64,000 nucleotides of DNA from Hamadaea flava. GTDB lineage: Bacteria > Actinomycetota > Actinomycetes > Mycobacteriales > Micromonosporaceae. Both the position numbers and the translations under genes were made by a program. This document shows, piece by piece, positions 49,666 through 59,100 of the stretch. Location of the stretch: contig NZ_JAMZDZ010000001.1 in NCBI RefSeq assembly GCF_024172085.1, positions 62,001-126,000 on the forward strand, written 5' to 3'. The first letter of the stretch is position 1. Each line of letters begins with the position of its first letter. The notes beneath the pieces were generated by a model that saw nothing but the letters and a program-made list of their open reading frames with translations, did no database searches and was not told the origin of the DNA.

Positions 49666-51251
49666 CCGATGCCCCGCGCGTACACGGTCGCCTCGGTCGC
49701 GCCGGCCGGGGCGGTCACCAGCGGTTGCCTTTGACCGTCCTGGACGCGTACGACGAGGAAGGTCGCCTCGCCGTCGGTGGCGTCGAACCACGTCACCACC
49801 ACGGAGCCGCCCGTACGCCGGATGTCGATGATCGACGGGGCGATCTCGGGCTTGTTGAGGTTGCGGCTCGGCGACGGCTGCCTCGACACCGTCGGCGTCG
49901 GCGTGATCGTCGTGGACTTCGTCGGCTGCGTACTGGGCTGGGTCTTGGGTCGCGTACTCGGCTGTGTCGTGGGCTGAGTCGTCAGCGGTGTCGTCGGCTG
50001 GGACACCGGTACGATCAGGGTGAGCCACAGGCTCGTCACGCCGAGCGCCACCCCGACGAGGACTGTACCGGTCGCCGCCGCGACGGTCGCCCTACGCCCG
50101 ACCGCTCGCGCCACCCGGATGCGGGCGCGGCGGATCACGGTTCCGGGTCGAATCTCGGCCCAAGATTCGACCGAGATCCGTGATCCAGCGCCAAAAGGGC
50201 CGGCGGCCGGGGTGGCGGCGGTGGGCGGGGCGGCGGGGGTGGCGGCTGCTGCGGCGGCGGCGACTAGGCGGCCCAGCGAGGTCGGCGACATGTCGCGTAC
50301 TGGCTGCCGGACCGTGACCGCCTCCGGCGGAGCCGCCCCACCCATCGCCGGTTCAGCGAGGGACGCGAGTGCCGCAGGCGTTGCGGATGCAGGGGTGTGG
50401 GCCGAGGTGCGTTCGGATGAGGCGATGCGGCGCAGCTGGTCGCGGATCTCCAGCGCGGTGGCGTACCGGTCCTCGGCCGCCGGGCTCAGGCAGCGGTCGA
50501 TCACCGCGCGCAGGTCGGCTGGCACGTCCGGCCGGGTCAGTGGACGCGGCGGCTCCTCGCGTACGCGGCGGACGTAGGCCAGGAACGTGTTGTCGTCGCC
50601 GGTGTGCGGCGGTTCGCCGTCGAGGAGCGTGAACAGCGTCGAGCCCAGCGCCCAGACGTCGTCGGCGACGGTGGGCGTACGCCCTTCGAGGACCTGGGGC
50701 GAGGCGTGCTGAACGGTGAACCAGTCCAGCGACTGGGTGTGCGGGGCGGCGTCGATCGGCCGGGCGATGCCGAAGTCGGCGACCACGTAGGAGGTGGGCA
50801 GGACGAGGATGTTCTGCGGTTTGACGTCCCGATGCAGGACGCCTTGGCTGTGGGCGAAGGCGAGCGCGTCGGCCACGACCGCCCCCGCTTCCAGGACGGT
50901 GCCGATCGGCAGCGGGCCGCGCGCGTGCAATTGGTCGTGCAGCGATCCGGCGTCGTAGAACTCCATCACGATGCACGGGCGGCCGTCGGAGGTGACCGCC
51001 GTGCCGAGGACCTGGACGATGTGCGGATGGCGGCGGCCGAGCCGCACGGTCAGCTCCACCTCGCGTTCGAACCGAGCCAGCGCGGCCGGATCGGTCAGCT
51101 GCAACGCTTTCAGCGCGACCGGCCGGTTCAGCGCCTCCTGGTACGCGCGGTAGACGACGCTGCCGGCGCTGCGGGCGACCTCGGTCAGCTCGCGATATCC
51201 GGGGACCTGCGGACCTGGCCGGTTCGGCACGGGTTCGCCCGCGGTCGTCAT
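49593..51251 (-). CDS. Receptor-type Ser/Thr protein kinase (PknB-like), ESX-locus
   Basis: 552 residues. The kinase domain (about 18-285) has the invariant lysine in ALKAL, catalytic HRDVKPQN (about 138) and DFG (about 158); the glycine loop is degenerate (SAGSVVYRA). An Ala/Pro-rich linker is followed by one membrane segment (about 389-414), a long Thr/Gln/Pro-rich stretch and a C-terminal Fn3-like extracellular domain. It starts with ATGA overlap with the NarL-type regulator. It heads away from the ESX genes and may couple secretion to envelope signals. Only the part from ATG 51251 is real; a longer in-frame extension is not. Confidence 0.9.
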   Translation of the reverse strand: MTTAGEPVPNRPGPQVPGYRELTEVARSAGSVVYRAYQEALNRPVALKALQLTDPAALARFEREVELTVRLGRRHPHIVQVLGTAVTSDGRPCIVMEFYDAGSLHDQLHARGPLPIGTVLEAGAVVADALAFAHSQGVLHRDVKPQNILVLPTSYVVADFGIARPIDAAPHTQSLDWFTVQHASPQVLEGRTPTVADDVWALGSTLFTLLDGEPPHTGDDNTFLAYVRRVREEPPRPLTRPDVPADLRAVIDRCLSPAAEDRYATALEIRDQLRRIASSERTSAHTPASATPAALASLAEPAMGGAAPPEAVTVRQPVRDMSPTSLGRLVAAAAAAATPAAPPTAATPAAGPFGAGSRISVESWAEIRPGTVIRRARIRVARAVGRRATVAAATGTVLVGVALGVTSLWLTLIVPVSQPTTPLTTQPTTQPSTRPKTQPSTQPTKSTTITPTPTVSRQPSPSRNLNKPEIAPSIIDIRRTGGSVVVTWFDATDGEATFLVVRVQDGQRQPLVTAPAGATEATVYARGIGQQCFLVIAMVGLDRGVSVTRCTE

Positions 51252-51892
51252 GTCCGCTGCTCCTCGTGCAGGATGCCCTTCTCGATGGCGAGCCGGGTCA
51301 GGTCGGGACGCCGGCGACGCCCGGTCTTCTGCCGGATGTGGTCCAGGTGCGACCGCACGGTGCGTACGCTGATCGCCAGCCGGTCGGCGATGTCCCGGTC
51401 CCGCTGCCCGGCCGCCAGCAACGCCAGCACCTGCCGTTCCCGTGTGGACAGTTCGACCGGCGGCTCGAACTGCCGCTGCCGGGCGTCGAGCAGGAACGCC
51501 GCCAGGCCCGGAGCGACATACCGGCGCCCCTGGGCGACCTGGCGGGCCGCCCGGCGTACCTCCTCGGCGTCGGCGTCCTTGGTCAGATAGCCGTCCGCCC
51601 CGGCTGCCAGCGCCGACAGCACGTCGGTGTGCCGGGACGACGCCGCGATCACCAGTACGCGAAACCCCATGCCCGTCACCGTGGTGACCGCCTCCGGCCC
51701 CCGCAGGCGCGGCAGTTGCAGATCGAGCGTCACCAGAGCGCCCGGCGGAACCCGGTAGGCGGCGAACTCCTCGACCGACCCGGCCGACACCCCGACCCGC
51801 AGGTCCGGACCGCCGTCGAGGACGCGTACGAGGGCCGCCCGGAACAGTGGATGGCCGTCGACCACGTGCGCCTCGAACTGCGCCTCCATCAT
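51248..51892 (-). CDS. NarL/LuxR-type response regulator (ESX-locus)
   Basis: 214 residues from ATG 51892, fixed by the SD GGGGAGGT. The receiver domain is somewhat unusual (HVVDGHPLFRAALVRVL, acceptor Asp in TLDLQLP, Lys in GYLTKD). The LuxR-type HTH is LSTRERQVLALLAAGQRDRDIADRLAISVRTVRSHLDHIRQKTG. No sensor histidine kinase is nearby, so it may be an orphan regulator or be phosphorylated by the adjoining Ser/Thr kinase (inference). Confidence 0.85.
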   Translation of the reverse strand: MMEAQFEAHVVDGHPLFRAALVRVLDGGPDLRVGVSAGSVEEFAAYRVPPGALVTLDLQLPRLRGPEAVTTVTGMGFRVLVIAASSRHTDVLSALAAGADGYLTKDADAEEVRRAARQVAQGRRYVAPGLAAFLLDARQRQFEPPVELSTRERQVLALLAAGQRDRDIADRLAISVRTVRSHLDHIRQKTGRRRRPDLTRLAIEKGILHEEQRT

Positions 51893-51973
51893 CAAGCCCA
51901 CCTCCCCTTCGGACGGGATTCGAAGCCGGGGAAGGCTTGGATGGGTCACTGCCCGAATCGGATCGAGCGACGC

Positions 51974-52186
51974 TCAACCGCTGGCGCCCGGTCGCAGGAC
52001 GCCGTAGATTGCGAACGCGGCGACGAGGAGCGCGGCGGCGATCACTCCGATGCCGAAGGCGACCACGAAGGCGCGAGCCGGCGGCGTCGGCGGATTGGCC
52101 TGACCGGCCTGCAGGGCCGAGACGACCCGGCGGCGCAGAAAACGGTGCGCCTGAAGCTGATCCCGCTGCGTCCACACTGGAGGCAT
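51974..52186 (-). CDS. EccB N-terminal domain only (truncated type VII secretion protein)
   Basis: 70 residues from ATG 52186 (MPPVWTQRDQLQAHRFLRRRVVSAL). This is the conserved cytoplasmic start of EccB (WTQRDQLQAHRFLRRRVVSAL...), followed by one membrane segment (FVVAFGIGVIAAALLVAAFAIYGVL) and the RPG-type juxtamembrane end. Then comes a stop codon. Normal EccB continues for some 400 residues of periplasmic repeats, which are absent. The regulator gene begins 82 bases downstream, leaving no space for the missing part. Either a degenerate EccB or a specialised short form. Confidence 0.75.
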   Translation of the reverse strand: MPPVWTQRDQLQAHRFLRRRVVSALQAGQANPPTPPARAFVVAFGIGVIAAALLVAAFAIYGVLRPGASG

Positions 52187-52215
52187 CCATTCCTTCGCTA
52201 CCGGGCGATCCGCCG

Positions 52216-53022
52216 TTGACCGGTTCGCCGCTGGACCTGTTGCTGCCGGGACTGACGACCACCGCGTACGCCGATCGCGCAGGGCAGCGCGTCGGCGTAC
52301 TGGGCTGGGCGATGGGCCGCACACCCGCGTGGAGCGTCCTGCTGCGGCTGGACGGAGTACGCGAGCCGGCCGGGCTCCTCGGCCCGCTCTCGGAAGGGCT
52401 GATCGCCGGGGACGTCCCGGTGGCGGCCACCCAGCTCGTCCGGTGGTCGGTGCCGCAACCGGGGGATCGGCCGGATACCTGGGACGTGTGCTGGGTCGCC
52501 GCCCGGCTGGACCCCGTCCAGGCCACGGCGGCGGTGGCCGCGCGCGGCGGTGGAGTCACCGGCGCGGTGCAGGCGACCGCTGTCGCCGGGCTGCGGCTGG
52601 CGCTGCGCCTGCGGGCCGCCGGGTACGCCGTCCGCCCGGTCGAGGAGGACCGGCTGCGCCCGGAGTTGGCAGCCTCGCTGGGCGCGCCCGATGCCGTGGT
52701 GATCCCGGCGAAGCACACGTGGTCGGTCGGCCCGTTGCGGCACGTCGCGTTCCGCGTACCGGGGCAGGCCGACCACGCGCTCTGGGCCGTTCGGCCCGGC
52801 CCGCCGGCGCTGAGCAGCTGCCTGGCCGTCCAGGTGACTCCGGCGCGTACCGGGGTCAAGGTCCGGGCGAGTTTGCGCCTCGGCGTGGCGACCGACCCGG
52901 ACCGGGTCGCCGTCGAGGACGCCGTACGCCGGAGCCTGGCCGGACTGGATCGGCGGCTCACCGCGATGACCGGCGATCAGGCGCAGGGTGTGCTCGCGAC
53001 GCTGCCGCTCGGTGTCTACTGA
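52216..53022 (+). CDS. EccE-like type VII secretion protein
   Basis: About 268 residues if started at TTG 52216. The C-terminal half (VVIPAKHTWSVGPLRHVAFRVPG, ALSSCLAVQVTPARTGVKVRASLRLGV, DAVRRSLAGLD) fits the cytosolic/periplasmic EccE domain. The two N-terminal membrane segments of mycobacterial EccE are lacking. No canonical start has an SD; a GGAGG at 52179 precedes an in-frame ATT at 52189. Its start is back to back with the EccB fragment, leaving almost no promoter space. The stop is eight bases from the convergent EccD stop. Confidence 0.65.
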   Translation: MTGSPLDLLLPGLTTTAYADRAGQRVGVLGWAMGRTPAWSVLLRLDGVREPAGLLGPLSEGLIAGDVPVAATQLVRWSVPQPGDRPDTWDVCWVAARLDPVQATAAVAARGGGVTGAVQATAVAGLRLALRLRAAGYAVRPVEEDRLRPELAASLGAPDAVVIPAKHTWSVGPLRHVAFRVPGQADHALWAVRPGPPALSSCLAVQVTPARTGVKVRASLRLGVATDPDRVAVEDAVRRSLAGLDRRLTAMTGDQAQGVLATLPLGVY

Positions 53023-53030
53023 GGAGCGCT

Positions 53031-54335
53031 TCATCGGGTCAGCCCCCGGATCCGGGCGTACGCGTCGAGCACGGCGAGCGCGGTGGGCAGCAGCCCGATG
53101 AGGGCGGCGAATTCGAGGATGTCGAGCAGCCGCAGCAGGTAGGGCGACGGCGGCTGATCTGGGCGTACCGCTGTGACGAGTCCGGCGAGCGCCCCGGCGG
53201 CCAGCACCGTGATCAGGACGAGCCGGGCGGGGTCGCCTGAGTTCGCCAGCGTCGCCCCGGCCTCGGCCAGCACGGCCAGCCCGCCCGACAGCAGCACCAC
53301 TCGTTGTCCGACTTGGACATAAGCGCGTACGCGCAACGTCAGCGCGATCCCGGCGAGCACGGCCAGGGCGAGCGACCACGGCCGCCCTAGCCGCAGCAGT
53401 ACGCCCACCGCGCCGACCTCGACGGCGACCGCCCCGGCGAGCAGGCTGGTCAGCATCCGGGCGGACACCTTCGCAGCGGCCACCACGTCCGCCCCAGCCG
53501 CCGGGCGGATGTCGGTCGCCAACGCCGACTGGTCGGCGGGCAGCCGGGGCAACGGCAGCCGGCCGAGCCGAACCGCGATCCCCGGCATGAGGAGGGTCAG
53601 CACGGGCAGCACGGCGATTATCGGGGCCACCGCGATCGGCCCGGCGACCGTGGTGAGCAGCGCCGTGCCGAGGCCCAGCACGCCGGCCACGACGAGCCCG
53701 GCGAACCAGACGCGGGCGGCCGGCACGAGCACCAGCGCGCACAGGGCGTACCCGGTGATCGCGGCGGCGCCGGCGACCGCCCAGTTCACTCCCGCGAGTG
53801 GCGCGGCCGCGGCGACCGCCGGAATCCCCGTCGCCGCGATGACGGTGCCGGCCGCCGACCCACGGGACGACCGGGCGAGGGCGGTCGCGGCCAGCAGGCA
53901 GCCGACCGCCACCGCGGCCCGCCCGACCAGGGGAAGCGCCGCCGCCGATCCGGCGACCGCCAGTGTCGCGACGGCGAGCCCGGCCCGCCGCGCGTGCTCC
54001 GGCCGCCACCGGCTCGCCGCGTGCGCCGCCACGACCGCGTCGGCCACGTCGTCGAAGAGCACCGGGAGCGGACCGCCCCCTTGGGCGTACAAGTGGAGGA
54101 CCTCGCCGTCGCGGATGCCCGCGCTGGCGACCGTGGAGCCGGGGTCGAACGGCTCGTCGCCGAGCCGGCCGAGGGTCCAGCCGCCGCCCACGGCCCCAGC
54201 CATGCGCACGAGCTGGGGGACCAGTTCGGCGACGGTCGCCTGGGGCGGCAGCGAGACGTCGACGCGGGTGGCCGGGGCGGCGATGGTGACGCGGCGCGGG
54301 GCGGCGAGCACGGCGGGTGCGATGTCGACGGTCAT
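53031..54335 (-). CDS. eccD: EccD, type VII secretion integral membrane protein
   Basis: 434 residues. An N-terminal ubiquitin-like domain of about 90 residues (VTIAAPATRVDVSLPPQATVAELVPQLVR) is followed by a linker and about eleven hydrophobic segments, the architecture of EccD. In known ESX systems EccD dimers form the channel vestibule together with EccB, EccC and EccE. It starts with ATGA overlap after a YbaB-like gene. Three upstream genes in the same direction form one operon with it. Confidence 0.9.
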   Translation of the reverse strand: MTVDIAPAVLAAPRRVTIAAPATRVDVSLPPQATVAELVPQLVRMAGAVGGGWTLGRLGDEPFDPGSTVASAGIRDGEVLHLYAQGGGPLPVLFDDVADAVVAAHAASRWRPEHARRAGLAVATLAVAGSAAALPLVGRAAVAVGCLLAATALARSSRGSAAGTVIAATGIPAVAAAAPLAGVNWAVAGAAAITGYALCALVLVPAARVWFAGLVVAGVLGLGTALLTTVAGPIAVAPIIAVLPVLTLLMPGIAVRLGRLPLPRLPADQSALATDIRPAAGADVVAAAKVSARMLTSLLAGAVAVEVGAVGVLLRLGRPWSLALAVLAGIALTLRVRAYVQVGQRVVLLSGGLAVLAEAGATLANSGDPARLVLITVLAAGALAGLVTAVRPDQPPSPYLLRLLDILEFAALIGLLPTALAVLDAYARIRGLTR

Positions 54336-54658
54336 CGTGGGTCCGGCAGGTCGGGCAGGCCGGCTTGAGCTGCCGTGACCAGCGGTTCGAAGCGTCGGCG
54401 CGTGGCCTCCGCGTGCTGGCGGAGGGCGTCGTTGACGGCTTCGGCGATCAGCGGCCCGAGCCCGTCGGGTCCGTAGCGCCGCAGTGCCTCCGGCGCGACC
54501 TTGATCTCGCGGAAGGCGGCCGCGCCGCGCAGCGTGGCGGTGACGTCGCCGTGGCGGGAGCGGCCCACCACTTCCAGCCGCTGCAACGTGGTCTGGATCT
54601 CCTCGACCTGGCGCTGCTGGTCCCGCAGCCGGCCGAGCAGGTCGTCGATCTCGAACAT
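54332..54658 (-). CDS. YbaB/EbfC-like DNA-binding-family protein
   Basis: 108 residues from ATG 54658. A long N-terminal helix (MFEIDDLLGRLRDQQRQVEEIQTTLQRLE) is followed by a strand-rich part (VTATLRGAAAFREIKVAPEALRRYGPDGLGPLIAEAVNDAL), the YbaB pattern. Such paralogues are common in actinobacterial ESX loci. It overlaps EccD (ATGA) and the preceding gene (TGATG). The true role in secretion loci is not known. Confidence 0.8.
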   Translation of the reverse strand: MFEIDDLLGRLRDQQRQVEEIQTTLQRLEVVGRSRHGDVTATLRGAAAFREIKVAPEALRRYGPDGLGPLIAEAVNDALRQHAEATRRRFEPLVTAAQAGLPDLPDPR

Positions 54659-55674
54659 CACGTCCCGACCTTTCCGTCGCCGTCACCGTCGAACTCGATG
54701 TCCTGGGTGACCTTCTTGCCGTCGATGACCGCCTCGACCTTCAGCGAGACGTCGTGCTCGGGCCGGGCCAGCTGCACCTCGACCCCGTCCTTCGTCGTCT
54801 TGATCACGATGGTGTCGCCCCCGGTCTGCGCTGTGCCGGACGGTGTCCCAGCGCCGGTCGCGCCACTGGTGGCGCTGGTGGTGGCCGGGTCTCGCGCGAC
54901 CCAGTCGCCCGAGGTGAGCACGCTCGGCGTCAGGGTCTGGCCGGTCCCGATCGCCGAACCCGTCCCGCTCGTCGTCGCCCCATTGGTCGGTCCGCTGGTC
55001 GTTCCGCTCGGTGCGGTCGTCGTGCCCAGCCCGGTCCCTACGGCCGATTGATCCACTGTGGAGGAGACGGCCGGGCCGGTGGGCATCGTGGACGCGGTCT
55101 GGAGCGTCTGCTCGGCGGTCGCGCCGGACGAGGTCTTGAGCTGGTCGCTCATCCCGCTGAGGGTGGTGATCAGCTGGATGACGATCTTCACCACCATCCC
55201 GACGACCAGCCACGACGTGACGGTGGCGATCGCCTGCCCGCCGAACGGGATCGACAGCTGGGCGGTCGCGGCGGCGTTGCCGGACTTGACCACGGCGTTG
55301 TAGGTCCGCTGCGCCTGCTGGACGAGGTCGGCCACCCGGGCGAGCCACTCCGCCAGGTTCTTGAGCCCGTCGCTGGTGGTCGAGAAGCAGCCGTCGAGGA
55401 CGAGCAGCCGGTTGACGTTCGTCTCCTTCGCCGCCCCGCTCCACACCGCGTCGATCGCCTTGCGGGCCAACGCGATCCGATCGCTCGGCCCGTTCAGCGC
55501 CGAGACGATGTCGAGCACCGCATCGGCACACCGCCGCAGGCTCTGCGGGTCGGCGAGCAGTCGCTGCGCGAGCGTGGTGAGCTGCCCGCCGGTGAGCATG
55601 TCGACCACCGGGCCCAGCACCAGGCTCAGCCCCGACGACTGTGCGGTCTGCGCGGTCTGTGCCGTCATCTTCAT
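54658..55674 (-). CDS. ESX-locus protein with helical N-terminal domain and Thr/Gly-rich linker
   Basis: 338 residues. The helical N-terminal domain (about 20-180) contains VWSGAA, a WxG-like turn, and a hydrophobic segment TSWLVVGMVVKIVIQLITTL (about 165-185). A Thr/Ser/Gly-rich linker (about 205-290) and a small C-terminal beta domain with DIEFDGDGDGKVGT follow, the last resembling a calcium-binding loop. The gene is embedded between YbaB-like and ESX-like genes, so it is a likely substrate or membrane-linked partner. No family was recognised. Confidence 0.7.
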   Translation of the reverse strand: MKMTAQTAQTAQSSGLSLVLGPVVDMLTGGQLTTLAQRLLADPQSLRRCADAVLDIVSALNGPSDRIALARKAIDAVWSGAAKETNVNRLLVLDGCFSTTSDGLKNLAEWLARVADLVQQAQRTYNAVVKSGNAAATAQLSIPFGGQAIATVTSWLVVGMVVKIVIQLITTLSGMSDQLKTSSGATAEQTLQTASTMPTGPAVSSTVDQSAVGTGLGTTTAPSGTTSGPTNGATTSGTGSAIGTGQTLTPSVLTSGDWVARDPATTSATSGATGAGTPSGTAQTGGDTIVIKTTKDGVEVQLARPEHDVSLKVEAVIDGKKVTQDIEFDGDGDGKVGT

Positions 55675-55979
55675 GGCCGTCGCACCCGCCCGAGATCGGC
55701 GGCGGCCTGCTCGTCCAGGGCGGCGTACGCCACGATCGCGTTCTCGATGGTCATCGTGACCGCCTGGGTCTGCCCCAGGACGGAGCCGAGCGCCTCGGCT
55801 AGCCGCCCCAGCACCTCGCGCGCGGCGGCCTGCGCGACGATCCCGGCGAGCCCGGCACTGGGCACGCTCAGGTTGCGCAGCGACCGCAACGCCTCGTACG
55901 CACGCAGCAGCTCGCCCGCGATGGCGCCCGTCTCGGCCCGCACCGCGTCGTGCTCCGCTTGATACCCGACGTACCTCAT
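55671..55979 (-). CDS. Small ESX-associated helical protein
   Basis: 102 residues, nearly all helical. Its C-terminus (NAIVAYAALDEQAAADLGRV) matches that of the protein at 60806 (ATRAVAAGYEAQDEQAAADLRRG), so the two are paralogous. This is the pattern of the DUF2580/ESX-1 EspC-like family (Y-x-x-x-D near the C-terminus). It starts at ATG 55979 and overlaps the following gene by ATGA. It is divergent from EccC. Confidence 0.75.
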   Translation of the reverse strand: MRYVGYQAEHDAVRAETGAIAGELLRAYEALRSLRNLSVPSAGLAGIVAQAAAREVLGRLAEALGSVLGQTQAVTMTIENAIVAYAALDEQAAADLGRVRRP

Positions 55980-56088
55980 GCGGCCAGCGTAGGAACGCCA
56001 CCCGGGCGTCCAGAACGGCAGAAATGCCCATGCGGTTGTCCGCATAAGTGTCCAAGGAACGGCCGCGCCGGAGCGGTTTCATGAGGCG

Positions 56089-56124
56089 ATGAGCCCGATG
56101 AGCCCGATGAGCCCGATGAGCCTG
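56089..56124 (+). repeat. 9-bp repeat at the EccC start
   Basis: ATGAGCCCG occurs three times in tandem and then as ATGAGCCTG, so ATGs stand at 56089, 56098, 56107, 56116 and 56125 in one frame and the protein begins with MSP repeats. Slippage would only lengthen the N-terminus. A GAGG precedes the first ATG closely; no good SD serves the rest. Confidence 0.8.
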
Positions 56125-59100
56125 ATGAACCCCGAAGGATTCGACGAGGTCCAACTGCAGCCACCGCCGCTGCTGCCCCGCGAGGGCGGCTCGGCCTCGT
56201 TCACCCAGCTACTGGTGATGGTGCCGCTCATGCTCGGCATGGGCGCGATGACCCTGGTCAACCTGGGCCGGTCCAACACCACGATGTCGTGGCTGTTCGG
56301 CGGCCTGTTCGCAGCGTCCACGGCGGGGATGCTCGTCCTGACGCTCACCCGGTCCGGTGCGCAGAAGCGACGGCAGCTCGACGTCGAACGCCGCGACTAC
56401 CTGCGCTATCTCGCCAACCTGCGTCGGCAGGTGCAAACGGCCGCCGCGCGGCAGAGCGAGGGGATGATCGATCGGCTGCCGCCGCCGCGGGACCTGTGGA
56501 GCCTGGCCGGCACCGCCCGCATGTGGCAGCGTACAGCGGGCGACCCGGAGTTCGGGCAGGTCCGGATCGGCACCGGACCGCAGCTGCTGGCGACGCCGCT
56601 GCGCCCGCCGCAGACGGCCCCGGTGGAAGACCTCGACCCGGTGAGCTCCAGCGCCCTGCGGACGTTCATCCGCACCTTCGGCACGGTCAGCGCGTTGCCG
56701 GTCGCGGTCTCGGTCCGGTCGTTCTCGCGGATCACCGTCGAAGGCGAGCGACCCGAGGTGCTCGGTCTGGCCCGGGCGATCCTGGGCCAGCTGGCGATCT
56801 TCCATCCGCCCGGCGCACTGCGGATCGCCTGCCAGGTCAGCGCCGATCGGCAGCGGTCGTGGGAGTGGCTCAAGTGGCTGCCGCACGCCTGCGACGGCGG
56901 GCGGATGGACGCCGCCGGTCCGGTCCGGCTCGTCGGCCCGGCCGCCGAACCGCTCGTCGAGCTGCTCGACCTCGACAGCCGCCCGGCGTTCTCGGCGTAC
57001 GCCGAAGCCGACCCGCACGTCGTGTACATCGTGGACGGAGTGCCGGTGCCGGGCGAGGTCACCGAGGTCGCCGGAGTGACCGTGCTCGACGTCGGCGGCT
57101 GGCCCGGCGAACCGGACGGCGCCACCCTGAGCCTGCTCGTCGACGGCGACCGGATCGGGATGCGTACGCCGGAAGGGGTGCGCCCGATCGGCCGCCCCGA
57201 TCGGCTCGACGAGGCACCAGCGGAGTTCCTCGCACGGCAGCTGACGTCGCTCAGCCCGACGGTGCAACCATTGCCGGACCTGAACACCGGGGCCGCACCC
57301 GGCCTGGCCGACCTGCTCGGGATCGCCGATCCCCGCGCGGTCGACCCGGCCGTCACCTGGCGCCCCCGCCCGGCGCGGGACCGGTTGCGCGTGCCGATCG
57401 GCGTCGACCCGGCGGGCCGCCCGCTGGACCTGGACCTCAAGGAGTCCGCCGAAGGCGGCATGGGCCCGCACGGCCTCGTCATCGGGGCGACCGGCTCGGG
57501 CAAGAGCGAGCTGCTGCGTACGCTGGTCACCGGGCTCGCGGTGACGCACTCGTCGGAGGTGCTGAACCTCGCGTTGATCGACTTCAAGGGCGGCGCGACC
57601 TTCGCCGGGATGACGGATCTGCCGCACACCTGTGCCGTCATCACCAACCTGTCCGACGACCTCACCATGGTCGACCGCATGGGCGACGCGCTGCGCGGCG
57701 AGATGGTGCGCCGCCAGGAGCTGCTCCGGTCGGCGGGCAACTTCGCGGCGGTGAAGGACTACGAACGCGCCCGGCTGGCGGGGGCGGACCTCGAACCCCT
57801 GCCGTCTCTGATGATCATCATCGACGAGTTCAGCGAGCTGCTGACCAGCCGCCCCGAGTTCGCCGAGCTGTTCGGCATGATCGGCCGCCTCGGCCGCAGC
57901 GTCGCCATGCACATGCTGCTCGCCTCGCAGAACCTTGACGAAGGCCGCCTGCGGGGGATCGACACCCATTTGAGCTACCGCATCGCGTTGCGGACCTTTT
58001 CCTCCGCCGCCAGCCGAGCCGTGCTCGGGGTGCCTGACGCGTACGAGCTGCCGCCGATCCCGGGTTCGGCGTACCTGCGGACGGACACCGCGACGCTGCT
58101 GCGGTTCAAGAGCTCCTATGTGTCCGGACCGCTTCCCGCGCAACGATTCCACGCCACCCAGCCCGCGCCGTTCCGTCACCGGGCGATGCCGTTCCCGTTG
58201 ATCCCCACGCCAGCCGAGGCCACGCCCGAAGACGCCGCCCCCGCGATCGCCCCGCAATCGGACACCGGGGAGACCGTCATCGACGCGATGCTGTCCCGGC
58301 TGACCGGCCGCGGCCCGGCGGCGCACCAGATCTGGCTGCCGCCGCTCGCCGATCCGGCCACCGCGGACCAGCTGCTGCCCGGTCTGACCGCGACGCCCGA
58401 GCGGGGCCTCTGCCTGCCGAGCTGGCCCGGCAACGGCCGCCTCACCGTGCCGATCGCCATCGTGGACAAGCCGTTCGAGCAACGTCGTGATCTACTGTGG
58501 ATCGACCTGTCCGGATCCGCCGGGCACGCCGTCGTCGTGGGCGGGCCGCAGAGCGGCAAGAGCACCCTGCTGCGCACGCTGGTCGCGCTGCTCGCGCTCA
58601 CCCACACCCCGGTCGAGGTCCAGGTCTACCTCCTGGACTTCGGCGGCGGGACACTCGCGGGCCTGTCCGGCCTACCCCACATCAGCGGGTACGCCGGACG
58701 CCTGGACGTCGAAGGCTGTCGGCGTACGCTCGCCGAACTGACGGGACTGCTCGCCGAACGGGAGCGGATCTTCAGCGAACGCGGGATCGACTCGATGGCC
58801 GCGTTCCGCCGCCAGCCTCCGCCGCCCGAGGACGGGCGCGTGTTCGGCGACGTGTTCCTCGTCGTCGACGGCTGGCTGACGCTACGTCAGGAATTCGAGG
58901 AGCTGGAGGAACAGGTCGGTACGCTGGCTGCCCGGGGCCTCGGCTACGGCATCCACGTCGTGCTGGCGGCCAACCGCTGGACCGAGATCCGCCCGGCCCT
59001 GCGCGACCTCATCGGCACCCAGGTCGAGCTGCGGCTCGGCGATCCCGCCGATTCGGTCGTCGACCGGCGGGCGGCGGCCAACGTGCCGGTGGGCGTACCG

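Noticed and set aside
51252-52961. In-frame N-terminal extension of the Ser/Thr kinase to more than 1100 residues on the minus strand
   Set aside because: The extension has Arg/Pro/Ser-rich shadow composition and runs across the regulator, the EccB stub and the EccE-like gene; the kinase domain begins properly at ATG 51251 with ATGA overlap.
56209-58482. 757-residue minus-strand ORF antisense to EccC
   Set aside because: Composition (Arg/Gly/His/Gln-rich, no domains) is typical of antisense shadows in high-GC coding DNA, and EccC on the plus strand has intact motifs.
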